From Paracoccaceae bacterium (GTDB lineage Bacteria > Pseudomonadota > Alphaproteobacteria > Rhodobacterales > Rhodobacteraceae): DNA of 50,472 nt. The notes beneath the pieces are model-generated. The model did no database searches, was not told the DNA's origin, and worked only from the letters and a program-made list of their open reading frames with translations. The first letter of the stretch is position 1, and each line of letters begins with the position of its first letter. This document shows, piece by piece, positions 25,898 through 33,919 of this stretch. The position numbers and the translations under genes were made by a program. Location: assembly GCA_020441385.1 (NCBI GenBank), contig JAGRMG010000111.1, forward strand, positions 1 through 50,472, written 5' to 3'.

Positions 25898-27112
25898 TCA
25901 GAAGAACTTGTGCGCCGGATCGTGGCGCTTGCCGCGGAATGGCGTGATTTCCAGGCGCTCGGCGTCCTCGATGCCGATCTCGGCATTGTCGAGATAGCAG
26001 GCGGGGTCTTCGGCCCAGGGATCGCCGGTCAGCTGAAGCGCGCGGATGCGGGTGTTGCCGCCGCAGATCTCGCGCAGCGAACAGGCGCCGCAGCGCCCCT
26101 TCAGCGGGCGCGGGCGCGTACGCAGCAGCGCAAGCATCCGGTCGCTGCCGGTCCACAACTGCGAGAACGGCGTCGTCTTGACGTTACCGACGGTGTAGTC
26201 CGACCAGTAGGTATCGGGATGCACATCGCCCAGAAAGTCGATATTGGCCACCCCCAGCCCCGAGGAATTGCCGCCCCAGGCGGCCAGATGCTGGCGCAGG
26301 TTGGCGATCTTGCCGGCATCGAAGCGCTCCTGCGCCCAGTGCAGGAAATACCCCGCGTCGGCGTCGTTGTTGCCGGTCACGATATCCAGCGGGGCACCCC
26401 CGGAAACCGCGTCCCAGGCCCGCTCCAGCAGCAGGTCGAGCGCCCTTCGGGTACGCAGATGCGCCGCGTCCTCGCCGCGGTTCTTGTCGCCGCGCCCGGC
26501 ATAGACCAGATGGCTGAGGTAGAACTTGTCCACCCCTTCGTCGTCGCAAAGTTTCAGCAGGTCGGGCAGGTGCCGGTGATTGCCCTCGGTCAGGGTAAAG
26601 CGCAGGCCCACCTTGACGCCGCGCGCCTTCAACGCACGCACCCCGCGCAGGGCATCGGCGAACGCGCCCTCCACACCGCGGAACCAGTCGTTGGTGGCGC
26701 CGATGCCGTCGATCGAGATGCCGACATAGTCGAACCCGGTCCCGGCCACCCGGTCGGCGGTCTCGCCGTGGATCTTCGTACCGTTGGTCGAAAGCGCCAG
26801 CACGCGCACCAGTTGCCGGGCGCGCGCGGCGACCTCGAACAGGTCGCGCCGGTCCAGCGGCTCGCCCCCCGACAGGATCAGCGCCGGAATCGCGAACCGC
26901 CCCAGATCATCCAGCGTCTCCATCGCCTGCGCCGCGCTCAGCTCTCCGGGGAAATCGACATCGGCGGATACGGTATAGCAATGGCGGCATTTCAGGTTGC
27001 AGCGCCGGGTCATGTTCCAGATCACCACGGGCTTGACCGCGCCGTTCGAGCCGCGGTTGCGGACCGGGGTCGGAGTGACCAGTTGCTGCATGTATTCGGT
27101 CAGGCGGAACAT
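25898..27112 (-). CDS. nirJ: NirJ: radical SAM protein of heme d1 synthesis
   Basis: NirJ replaces the propionate side chains of didecarboxysiroheme by oxo groups. The radical SAM site is CNLKCRHC (CxxxCxxC) after WNMTRR, followed by [11 protein letters not shown]. The C-terminal SPASM-like cluster motif is [13 protein letters not shown]. The ATG at 27112 ([11 protein letters not shown]) matches the usual NirJ start; the open frame further upstream is shadow. The product is 404 residues. The gene follows nirH with a 5-base gap. Confidence 0.95.
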   Translation of the reverse strand: MFRLTEYMQQLVTPTPVRNRGSNGAVKPVVIWNMTRRCNLKCRHCYTVSADVDFPGELSAAQAMETLDDLGRFAIPALILSGGEPLDRRDLFEVAARARQLVRVLALSTNGTKIHGETADRVAGTGFDYVGISIDGIGATNDWFRGVEGAFADALRGVRALKARGVKVGLRFTLTEGNHRHLPDLLKLCDDEGVDKFYLSHLVYAGRGDKNRGEDAAHLRTRRALDLLLERAWDAVSGGAPLDIVTGNNDADAGYFLHWAQERFDAGKIANLRQHLAAWGGNSSGLGVANIDFLGDVHPDTYWSDYTVGNVKTTPFSQLWTGSDRMLALLRTRPRPLKGRCGACSLREICGGNTRIRALQLTGDPWAEDPACYLDNAEIGIEDAERLEITPFRGKRHDPAHKFF

Positions 27113-27117
27113 CTGCC

Positions 27118-27603
27118 TCAGCCTTTCTGACGAAGCCGCAGCCCCGCCTTTTTTAGGATACGGGTGGAATAGAGAATGTCGCAGGCCGCGCAGGCATCGC
27201 CCAGAAGCTCGGCGATGCGGGCGCGCTTTTCCTCGACCTCTCCGCGGCTTGTCCCGTGAACCATGGCAAACAGGTTGTAGGGCCAGTCGGGGCACGCGCG
27301 CGGACGTTCGTAGCAATGGGTGACGAAGGGCAGGGCGCCCACCAGCGCGCCCAGTTCCGCCACCCGGTCATCGGCCACGTCCCAGACGGTCATGCCGTTG
27401 GCGGTCATGCCCAGCCGGTAGTGGTTGGGCGCCGCGGCGATGCGCCGGATCGCGCCGCGCGCCTTCATCCGCGCCAGCCGCTCCACAAGCGCGGCCTCGT
27501 CCATGTCCAGCCGCCGCGCGATCTCGGCGTAGGGGGCCGACACCAGCGGCAGGCCCTCCTGGAGGGCGGTCACGATGCGGCGGTCTGTTGCGTCCAGTGT
27601 CAT
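27118..27603 (-). CDS. nirH: NirH: siroheme decarboxylase subunit
   Basis: This is an AsnC/Lrp-like protein that, with NirD, NirL and NirG, decarboxylates siroheme to didecarboxysiroheme. The product (161 residues) has an N-terminal helix-turn-helix-like part ([30 protein letters not shown]), then [31 protein letters not shown] and [24 protein letters not shown], the family pattern with its ligand histidine. The ATG at 27603 overlaps the nirG stop (ATGA). G versus H naming follows gene order. Confidence 0.88.
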   Translation of the reverse strand: MTLDATDRRIVTALQEGLPLVSAPYAEIARRLDMDEAALVERLARMKARGAIRRIAAAPNHYRLGMTANGMTVWDVADDRVAELGALVGALPFVTHCYERPRACPDWPYNLFAMVHGTSRGEVEEKRARIAELLGDACAACDILYSTRILKKAGLRLRQKG

Positions 27604-28061
27604 GCGGCGACCCGAAACCCGATGAAGAATTCCTGCAATTTCGGAAACCTGCGCACCTTCAGCCCGGTTTCCCCCTCGATGGCGTCGGCTGCCGCGTCGA
27701 TCCCCTCGGGCGTTTCGGTCGCCAGAACGAACCACATGTTCAGCCGGTGCGTGCGCTGGTAGTTATGCGCCACCTCGGGGCGCGCATTGACCTGGATCAT
27801 GACCGCGTCGAAATCCTCCTCGGGCACCGCGATGGCACACAGGCAGAACGCCCCGCCCATGGCCGAGGCGTCGAAGAACGGGCCGAAGCGGGTGATGATC
27901 CCCTGATCCTTCAGCCAGCGGATACGGCTCAGAAGATCGGCCTCGCTCATGCCCAGCCCTGCGGCCATTCCGGCAAAGGGGGCGTGCGACAGCGGCAGGT
28001 CGTCCTGGATCGCGTTCAGGATGGCGCGGTCCTGTTCGGTCAGATCGGTCATATCGGTCAT
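27600..28061 (-). CDS. nirG: NirG: siroheme decarboxylase subunit
   Basis: The second short AsnC/Lrp-like subunit has 153 residues: DLTEQDRAILNAIQDDLPLSHAPF, SRIRWLKDQGIITRFGPFFDASAMGG and EVAHNYQRTHRLNMWFVLATET. The HNYxRxHxLNMWFV segment is the substrate-site pattern of the NirG/NirD type. It overlaps nirDL upstream and nirH downstream by four bases each, so the four decarboxylase modules are made in fixed proportion. Confidence 0.88.
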   Translation of the reverse strand: MTDMTDLTEQDRAILNAIQDDLPLSHAPFAGMAAGLGMSEADLLSRIRWLKDQGIITRFGPFFDASAMGGAFCLCAIAVPEEDFDAVMIQVNARPEVAHNYQRTHRLNMWFVLATETPEGIDAAADAIEGETGLKVRRFPKLQEFFIGFRVAA

Positions 28062-29053
28062 GCGGGGGTTTCCGTCTTCAGCGAGATCAGCGCGCCGGTC
28101 TGCTTGAAGCAGCGCGTCGAGAACAGCACCTTGTGCGCCGCGCCCTCCAGTTGCGGCAAATCCAGCGCCCGGCCGAGCACTTCGAGCGCCTCGTTGCGGC
28201 TGCGGGCGTGGATCATGTTGTAAAGCCGGTAGGGCCAGACCCCCGGCACCGGGCTGCGTTCATAGCACAGCGTGACGCCGGGCAGCGCCGCCAGCGCCGG
28301 GCCGGCGGTGTCGATCCGTGCGGAGGGCAGATCCCAGACCACCATGGCGTTCGAACTCCAGCCCAGGGCGCGGTGGCGCACGATCACGCCGAGCCGCGTG
28401 ATGATGCCGGCGCGCAGCAGCGTCTCGATGCGCCCGGTCACTTCCGTCTCGGGCCGGTGCAGCCGGGCGGCCAGTTCGCGATAGGGGCGCGCCACGATGG
28501 GCAGGCCGCTGGTCAGCTGTTGCAGCAGCCGCCGGTCGCCGTCCCGCATCACGGACAGGTCGATCCGGCGCGGCGCCGGGTTGCGGCCGCGCTTGCCGGC
28601 CGACATCCGAAAGCCCAGATCGACGTTGAAGGGCCGCACCAGCCGCAGATCCAGCACCTGCAAGCCGGTCAGCACGCCGATGCTGGCCAGCGTCGCATCG
28701 ACATGGGCGCGGTCCGGCCCGGTGGCGACGAACCACAGGTTCCAGCGATCTTCGCGCTGATAGCTGTGATTGACGCCTTCCTGGGCGCTGACGATCGCGG
28801 CGACATGGTCGATCCGCTTGTCCGGGACGGCAACGGCGGCCAATGTGCTGGCCGATACCGAATTGGGGGCGCATGTGGCGCCGACCCGCGTCACGCGACC
28901 GGCGCTGCGCATCTTTTCCAGCCGTTCCAGAACGTCTTCTTCGGTGGTGCCGACGGCCCTGGCGATGGCGTGAAACGGCCGGTCGCAGATAGGCAGGTCG
29001 CGCTGCCAGTCGTCCAGCAGCCTGCGGTCGATGGGGTCGCCGATGATCTTCAT
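28058..29053 (-). CDS. nirDL: NirDL: fused siroheme decarboxylase subunits
   Basis: Two AsnC/Lrp-like units lie in one 331-residue chain. The first (residues 1-160) has LLDDWQRDLPICDRPFHAIARAVG, SAGRVTRVGATCAPNSVSAST and GVNHSYQREDRWNLWFVATG. The second (about 175-331) has LLQQLTSGLPIVARPYRELAARL, LRAGIITRLGVIVRHRALGWSSNAMVVWDL and GVTLCYERSPVPGVWPYRLYNMIHA. In Pseudomonas nirD and nirL are separate; here they are one gene, as in several other bacteria. The start ATG at 29053 follows TTTGAGG. Confidence 0.9.
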   Translation of the reverse strand: MKIIGDPIDRRLLDDWQRDLPICDRPFHAIARAVGTTEEDVLERLEKMRSAGRVTRVGATCAPNSVSASTLAAVAVPDKRIDHVAAIVSAQEGVNHSYQREDRWNLWFVATGPDRAHVDATLASIGVLTGLQVLDLRLVRPFNVDLGFRMSAGKRGRNPAPRRIDLSVMRDGDRRLLQQLTSGLPIVARPYRELAARLHRPETEVTGRIETLLRAGIITRLGVIVRHRALGWSSNAMVVWDLPSARIDTAGPALAALPGVTLCYERSPVPGVWPYRLYNMIHARSRNEALEVLGRALDLPQLEGAAHKVLFSTRCFKQTGALISLKTETPA

Positions 29054-29057
29054 GGCC

Positions 29058-30206
29058 TCAAAGCCCCGTCCTGTGTGCGCGCGCGGTAAAGAAGATGCCC
29101 GACGGGCTGTCGGCGTCGATCTCGCGCAGCTTCTCGAAGCTGTGCGTGTCGTAGATCATGATCTTTCCGGCGTCGCGCACCGAGATCCAGACTTCGTGCC
29201 CGCGCGGCGTGAATTCCATGTGCAACACCGCCGGGCCGGGCTTGAACTCGTGGATCACCTGCTTGGTGAGTGTGTCGATCACCTGGACGGTATCGTTTTC
29301 GGGATGGGCGAAATTCACCCAGACCTGGCGCCCGTCGGGCCGCGCCATGGCAAAGACCGGCTGGCCGTGGGTCCGGGTGCGTCCGGTTTCCTTGAGGCTG
29401 CGCGCATCGACCCAGAGAACCTCGTGATGGCCCACCGCGGGAAGAACGAATTCATCGCCCGCCAGCGCCCAGCCCTCCAGATGCGGCATCTTGTAGACCG
29501 GCATCTTCTGTTCGCCGCGCCCGTAGCCGGGCAGCACCCGGATCGGTTGCGGATCCTGTTCCCAGAGGTCGAGCGCGGTCAGCCCGTCCTCGCCGAACAG
29601 GCCGGTGATGTAGGTCCGCCCGTTGGCCGTGACCAGCGCGTCATAGGGGTTCTTGCCCATGTCGGGAATTTTCGTGATCCGCGGCTCGGCGCCCGACATG
29701 TCGGCGATCCAGGTCTCGCCGCTGTCCCACATGGTAAAGACGAACTTGCGGCCCGGCACGTCGACCAGACCGATGGTCTTCGACCCGGTGGGGAAATCGG
29801 CGACCATGTCAAGCGTGTCGGCATCGAACACCCGCACGCCGCCGGGTTCGTAGTTCGACACCGCGACCAGTTCGCCGTCGTCGGAAATGGCGCCGCCGAT
29901 GGCATTGCCGGCCTGCACGACGCGCCCGGCGATCTCGCGTTTGACGATGTCGATCTTGGTCAGCCCGCCGTCGCGGCCGAAGACATAGGCGAAACGCTCG
30001 TCCGGGGAATAGACGAGGCTGGCATGGGACAGATCCCCCAAACCCTCGATCCGGGCCAGCGCGGCGCGGTCGGACTGATCCACCAGCAGCACGGATCCGG
30101 TGGTGCGTTCGATCACCAGCCCCAGATCGCCGGTGGCGGTGGTGTCGGCCCGGGCGGCGGCGGCCAGCATCAGGGCGGCCGCGAGACCAAGCGTCATGCG
30201 TTTCAT
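29058..30206 (-). CDS. nirF: NirF: heme d1 biosynthesis propeller protein
   Basis: NirF is a periplasmic d1-binding protein needed late in heme d1 synthesis. The product (382 residues) has a signal peptide (MKRMTLGLAAALMLAAAARA) and a beta-propeller resembling the d1 domain of NirS without a cytochrome c domain: SLVYSPDERFAYVFGRDGGLTKIDIVKREI and MPHLEGWALAGDEFVLPAVGHHEVLWVD. It overlaps nirC by ATGA and precedes nirDL by four bases. The lack of a CxxCH distinguishes it from NirN. Confidence 0.93.
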   Translation of the reverse strand: MKRMTLGLAAALMLAAAARADTTATGDLGLVIERTTGSVLLVDQSDRAALARIEGLGDLSHASLVYSPDERFAYVFGRDGGLTKIDIVKREIAGRVVQAGNAIGGAISDDGELVAVSNYEPGGVRVFDADTLDMVADFPTGSKTIGLVDVPGRKFVFTMWDSGETWIADMSGAEPRITKIPDMGKNPYDALVTANGRTYITGLFGEDGLTALDLWEQDPQPIRVLPGYGRGEQKMPVYKMPHLEGWALAGDEFVLPAVGHHEVLWVDARSLKETGRTRTHGQPVFAMARPDGRQVWVNFAHPENDTVQVIDTLTKQVIHEFKPGPAVLHMEFTPRGHEVWISVRDAGKIMIYDTHSFEKLREIDADSPSGIFFTARAHRTGL

Positions 30207-30529
30207 TTACTGTCGCCTTCCAGCAGATACTCGGCGATCCACAGCGCATCGGCCTCGCTCAGAAGCGGGCGCCAGGGCGGCATCGCGGTGCCCGGCACGC
30301 CATCGAGAATGACCAGCGCCAGGACGTCGGGGTCGTAGTGCGAAATGGCCTCGCGCGTCAGCGGGCTGCCCAGCCCGCCCTTCATGGTCAACCCGTGGCA
30401 CGATCCGCAATCCTGCACCACCAGGTGTTCCAGCGAGGCGGCGCGTTCGGGCGTGACCTGCTGGGCCGAGGCCAGCGCGGCCGCGGCGGCCAGGAACAGC
30501 GCACAGAAGATGGCCGCGATCCTAGGCAT
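30203..30529 (-). CDS. nirC: NirC: small periplasmic c-type cytochrome
   Basis: The product has 108 residues with a signal peptide (MPRIAAIFCALFLAAAAALASA), one heme c site CGSCHG and a downstream methionine in GTAMPPWRPLLSEADALWIAEYLLEG, the usual distal ligand segment. NirC (cytochrome c55X) passes electrons during heme d1 maturation or to NirS. The start at 30529 overlaps the nirE end by 8 bases; upstream in-frame codons are shadow of nirE. Confidence 0.9.
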   Translation of the reverse strand: MPRIAAIFCALFLAAAAALASAQQVTPERAASLEHLVVQDCGSCHGLTMKGGLGSPLTREAISHYDPDVLALVILDGVPGTAMPPWRPLLSEADALWIAEYLLEGDSK

Positions 30530-31394
30530 TGGCCGCGACCTGCATGGCGCCGGCATGGGCAGCCGCGGCCAGCCCGTCTTCGGCACCGCGATAGAGGCTG
30601 ACCACATGGCCGATCACGAACAGCACCGGCGCCTCGGGCGCGGCCTCGGCAATCTCGGCGGGCAGGGCCGCCAGCGTCGAGACGATGCGCGCCTCGCGCG
30701 GGGTGGTGGCGGCGGCCACCGCCATCGCGGGCAAATCGCCGGGCAGGCCGGCAGCGATCAGCCGGTCGGAAATCTCGGCGATGTTGGCGGCCCCCATGTA
30801 GACGACCAGCGTGGTCTGTTCCGAGGCCAGGCTGGCCCAGTCGAGATCGAGGCTGCGATCGCGCGCGCGGTGCCCGGTGACATAGCGAACGCCGGTGGCC
30901 AGGCCGCGATGGGTCAGCGGCACGCCGGTCGAGGATGCCATGCCCTGCGCGGCGGTGATGCCGGGCACATAGGAACAGCCGATGCCGGCGGCGCGCAGCA
31001 CCTCGGCCTCTTCCGAGCCGCGCCCGAAGATCAGCGGATCGCCGCCCTTCAGCCGCGCCACGTTCAGCCCCTGAAGCGCCAGATCGACCAGAAGCTGGTT
31101 GATCCCGTCCTGGGGCAGCTTGTGGCGTTTGGGCATCTTGCCCACGTCGATCTGCCGCGTCGTGGCCGGGATCAGCGCCATGATTTCATCCGATACCAGC
31201 CGGTCGTAGACCACGACATCCGCTTCCTGCAAAAGGCGCAGCGCGCGCAGGGTCAGCAACTCGGGATCTCCGGGGCCCGAGCCGATAAGATGCACATGGC
31301 CGGCCATCCCGGGCCGGGGCCGCCTGGTCGTGAAGCTGGCGGAGCGGCGGCGCAGTTGCGTGACGCAATTGGCGTTCATGCAGGGAAAGGACAT
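30522..31394 (-). CDS. nirE: NirE: uroporphyrinogen-III C-methyltransferase
   Basis: NirE uses two SAM to convert uroporphyrinogen III to precorrin-2, the entry step to heme d1. The motifs are VHLIGSGPGDPELLTLRAL, VVVYDRLVS, RLKGGDPLIFGRGSEE and GITAAQGMASSTGVPLTHRG. The product is 290 residues. The start is taken at 31394; an ATG five codons later (31379) is possible. The first 28 residues precede the catalytic domain and are basic. It is the first gene of the d1 operon, and an FNR-type box is centred about 70 bases upstream of 31394. Confidence 0.94.
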   Translation of the reverse strand: MSFPCMNANCVTQLRRRSASFTTRRPRPGMAGHVHLIGSGPGDPELLTLRALRLLQEADVVVYDRLVSDEIMALIPATTRQIDVGKMPKRHKLPQDGINQLLVDLALQGLNVARLKGGDPLIFGRGSEEAEVLRAAGIGCSYVPGITAAQGMASSTGVPLTHRGLATGVRYVTGHRARDRSLDLDWASLASEQTTLVVYMGAANIAEISDRLIAAGLPGDLPAMAVAAATTPREARIVSTLAALPAEIAEAAPEAPVLFVIGHVVSLYRGAEDGLAAAAHAGAMQVAANA

Positions 31395-31456
31395 GGGCTA
31401 GGCACTCCGGGCTGGATCGGTTGCGGGCAATCTGCGGTTTCGAAAAACCTGCTGCC

Positions 31457-31470
31457 TTGACATAAGTTAA
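31457..31470. promoter_or_regulatory. FNR/Dnr-type box before nirE
   Basis: TTGAC-ATAA-GTTAA differs by one base from the Nnr/Dnr consensus TTGAC-N4-GTCAA. It lies in the 118-base gap between the cupredoxin gene and nirE, centred about 70 bases from the nirE start, nearly the same distance as the box before nirS. This spacing fits an activator site near -41.5. Confidence 0.65.
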
Positions 31471-31512
31471 GGTAGGGCGGTTTTCTGGCGCCCTCCCATG
31501 TGGCGAATTGGC

Positions 31513-31929
31513 CTATTCGGCCACGCTCACCATACCGATCATGTCGTGCGTGTCCCAGTGCGGGCCGCACAGGTAGTCATGATCGCCGGGTTCGAGAAAG
31601 GTGAACTCGACCGTCTCTTCCGGGAACAGGCGGGCCGATTCGGGTTCGCTGCCGTCCTTCAGCTTGACGCTGTGGCTGGTGCGCTTGTCGACGTTGACCC
31701 AGCGCACGGTGGTGCCCGGTTGCACGGTGATCTGCGCGGGGCAGAAATTGTACTTGTACATCGTGACAACGGTTACGCCCTCTTCTTCCGAGGGCGGGTG
31801 GCCGAACAGTTCGGCATAGCGTTGCCCGGCTTCGGCGCAGATGGCGGCCTGGTCTTCGCTCTCGGCAGCGCCGGGGCTGGCCGCGGCAAGGGTCATCAGG
31901 ATGAGGGGGATCAGGCGGGTCGGGTACAT
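31513..31929 (-). CDS. Periplasmic cupredoxin of the nirS operon
   Basis: The product has 138 residues with a signal peptide (MYPTRLIPLILMTLAAASPGAA). Type 1 copper ligands are visible: His86 in TSHSVKL, Cys121 and His124 in DYLCGPHWDTHDM, and Met130 or Met133. This is the plastocyanin/pseudoazurin arrangement, with one or two extra residues between His and Met and an N-terminal extension carrying two cysteines (C31, C63). Position behind nirS and the multiheme gene suggests an electron carrier to nitrite reductase, or a copper-binding assembly factor. It does not closely match azurin or pseudoazurin. Confidence 0.85.
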   Translation of the reverse strand: MYPTRLIPLILMTLAAASPGAAESEDQAAICAEAGQRYAELFGHPPSEEEGVTVVTMYKYNFCPAQITVQPGTTVRWVNVDKRTSHSVKLKDGSEPESARLFPEETVEFTFLEPGDHDYLCGPHWDTHDMIGMVSVAE

Positions 31930-31960
31930 CGCTCGGGTCTCCTTCGGCTGAATGGCAGGA

Positions 31961-31984
31961 CGGCGGCAGGTTGCCCCGCCGCCG
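31961..31984 (-). terminator. Hairpin between the multiheme gene and the cupredoxin gene
   Basis: CGGCGGC and GCCGCCG pair around a 10-base loop, 12 bases after the multiheme stop on the minus strand. There is no T-run. It may attenuate transcription into the cupredoxin gene or protect the upstream mRNA. Confidence 0.3.
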
Positions 31985-31996
31985 CCGATGGCTGCA

Positions 31997-33781
31997 CTAC
32001 TGCGCAACCACGTTAATGTTGGCATCCTCGCTGTCCAGCGCAAGGCTCGTGTCCAGCGTCACATGATGGAAACGCGCCGCGGCAAAGTCGTCGTGGATGG
32101 CGAAGCCGACGGTATAGGTCTTGCCCGGCTCCAGCGCCACGTCGCCCGGACCGGCCGCCAGCGGCCGGCTGAAGGTGACGGTCCACAGGTTGCCTTGCAG
32201 CACCGCTTCGGCCGCGATCTCGCCGTCGTTGACCACCCGCTGTTCCAGCAGATAGCCGTTGCTGGCGCTGCCGTCGGCGTAGACGCGCATCAGATCGAGG
32301 AACGTGCCGTCCGCGAGATACTGTTCGATCTCGGCCTCGGGCTTGAGCAGATCCCAGCCGCCCAGCGGCTTGTCGCCGCGACCGCGGATTTCGATATCCG
32401 TGCGGGATTCCGAAATGTACTTGGTCACTGTGTCCTTGGCCGTCAGACGCGATGCCACATCGCCATGTTCGGCGATGGTCTCGTCGCTGGGTTCGAACGG
32501 CATGTAGGTGTTGTCGGCATGGCACGAGGCCCAGCAACCCACCTGTTCGCCCAGTTCGATTCCCGTTCCCGCGATCATCATGGCGACCTTGACCTGGTTG
32601 TCCGGGTCCATCTTGCCGCCGTCCACGAAGGGCGCGGGATTGTGGCCGGCGTCTTCCCATTGCAACTGGAAGTACGCGTTCTCACCGTCATGGGTGGCCT
32701 TCAGCGTCGCCTTGATGGTGCCGCGCTTGCCCGGGATCGGCGTCGGTTCGAGCTCGCCGCCCGCGACGATCTTGTTGCCGATCGTCTCAAGCTCCTTGGC
32801 ATGGCAGGTCGAACACGCCTCGCCGCCCTTGGTCAGCGGCCGGGCGCCGCCATGGCTGCGGCCGTTCTGCACCCATTCGAACGATGCCTGACCGGGGTAG
32901 AACAGGGTCAGGTTGGTGGACGGGACCGCGCCCCAGTCGAGACCGGCGCCAACCGATCCCCCGGCGCCGGCCGGTGCGGCCTCGCCCGCGGCCTTGGCGC
33001 GTTCGGCTTCGAGCGCGGCCTCGACGGCGGCGGCAACGCGGGCCTCGACGGCGTCCGCCTTGCGCTTGGCCTCGGCATCGGTGGCGGCCTGCTGTTGGGC
33101 TTCGCTGGCCTCGATTCGGGCCAGGCTGTCCAGGTATTCCTGCGGAATCGCACGAACGAATTCCGGCTTCGGCGCTTCCAGCCGTTCCAGGTAGTCCGGT
33201 TCGGCCCGGTCCCGCAGGTCGGAGTGCGCAATGCCCTTGTGGCAGTCGATGCAGGTCTGCCCGGTCTCCATCGCATTGAGATGCTGCTGGCGCGCCCGGG
33301 GGCGCTGGAACTCGGGCATCATCGATTCGAAATCGTGGCAGTTGCGGCATTCGCGCGAATCGGAGGATTTCATCCGCTCCCATTCGTTCATCGCCAGATG
33401 CAGGCGCTTGGCCTCGAATTTCTCCTTGGTGGCGATGGTGCCGGTCGCCTTGCCCCACAATTCGCGCGAGGCCTTGATCTTGCGGATCATCTTGTGGGTC
33501 CAGTCCTTCGGAACGTGACAGTCCGAACAGACCGCGCCCACGCCCGAGCGGTTCACGTCATGGATGGTTCCCTTGTATTCGGAATAGATGAAATCCTCCA
33601 TCTCGTGGCACGAGATGCAGAATTCCTCGGTATTGGTGGCTTCCATCGCGGTGTTGAAGCCGCCCCAGAAAACGATACCGGCGATGAAGGCTCCGGCGAG
33701 ACCGGCAAGCGGCATCCCCCAGATGAAATATCTCTTCCAGATCGGTTTCTTGGCGGGCGCGTCGTCGCGGTCTTGCGTCAT
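31997..33781 (-). CDS. NapC/NirT-type multiheme cytochrome fused to a C-terminal heme-binding domain
   Basis: The N-terminal part is a NapC/NirT quinol dehydrogenase: a cytoplasmic basic end, one membrane span (about 19-42) and four heme c sites, CISCH (55-59), CSDCH (85-89), CRNCH (145-149) and CIDCH (177-181). An Ala/Glu-rich coiled linker (about 220-275) leads to a second periplasmic part with another CxxCH (CSTCH, about 322), a CxxxCH (CWASCH, about 414) and an immunoglobulin-like end (VTFSRPLAAGPGDVALEPGKTYTVGFAIHDD) resembling the heme-binding subunit of ethylbenzene dehydrogenase-type enzymes. The product has 594 residues against about 200 for plain NirT. It probably moves electrons from quinol to NirS without the bc1 complex. 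Confidence 0.9.
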   Translation of the reverse strand: MTQDRDDAPAKKPIWKRYFIWGMPLAGLAGAFIAGIVFWGGFNTAMEATNTEEFCISCHEMEDFIYSEYKGTIHDVNRSGVGAVCSDCHVPKDWTHKMIRKIKASRELWGKATGTIATKEKFEAKRLHLAMNEWERMKSSDSRECRNCHDFESMMPEFQRPRARQQHLNAMETGQTCIDCHKGIAHSDLRDRAEPDYLERLEAPKPEFVRAIPQEYLDSLARIEASEAQQQAATDAEAKRKADAVEARVAAAVEAALEAERAKAAGEAAPAGAGGSVGAGLDWGAVPSTNLTLFYPGQASFEWVQNGRSHGGARPLTKGGEACSTCHAKELETIGNKIVAGGELEPTPIPGKRGTIKATLKATHDGENAYFQLQWEDAGHNPAPFVDGGKMDPDNQVKVAMMIAGTGIELGEQVGCWASCHADNTYMPFEPSDETIAEHGDVASRLTAKDTVTKYISESRTDIEIRGRGDKPLGGWDLLKPEAEIEQYLADGTFLDLMRVYADGSASNGYLLEQRVVNDGEIAAEAVLQGNLWTVTFSRPLAAGPGDVALEPGKTYTVGFAIHDDFAAARFHHVTLDTSLALDSEDANINVVAQ

Positions 33782-33877
33782 GTCCTCGTTCCGTTCGGTT
33801 CTGAGCGGCCGTTTTCGCTGGCCTGATTGCGGGCGCATGCCGGGGTTTGGCCGGTGTTGTCTGCGTCTGGTACGGAA

Positions 33878-33899
33878 AAGGCGGGCCTGTGCCCGCCTT
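33878..33899 (-). terminator. Intrinsic terminator after nirS
   Basis: AAGGCGGGC and GCCCGCCTT form a 9-base-pair stem with a 4-base loop; read on the minus strand the stem ends in a short T-run (CCTTTTCC). It lies 20 bases after the nirS stop and 96 before the multiheme gene start, so it should make nirS transcripts more abundant than downstream ones. Confidence 0.7.
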
Positions 33900-33919
33900 C
33901 CCGTGTTTTCGCGGTCACA

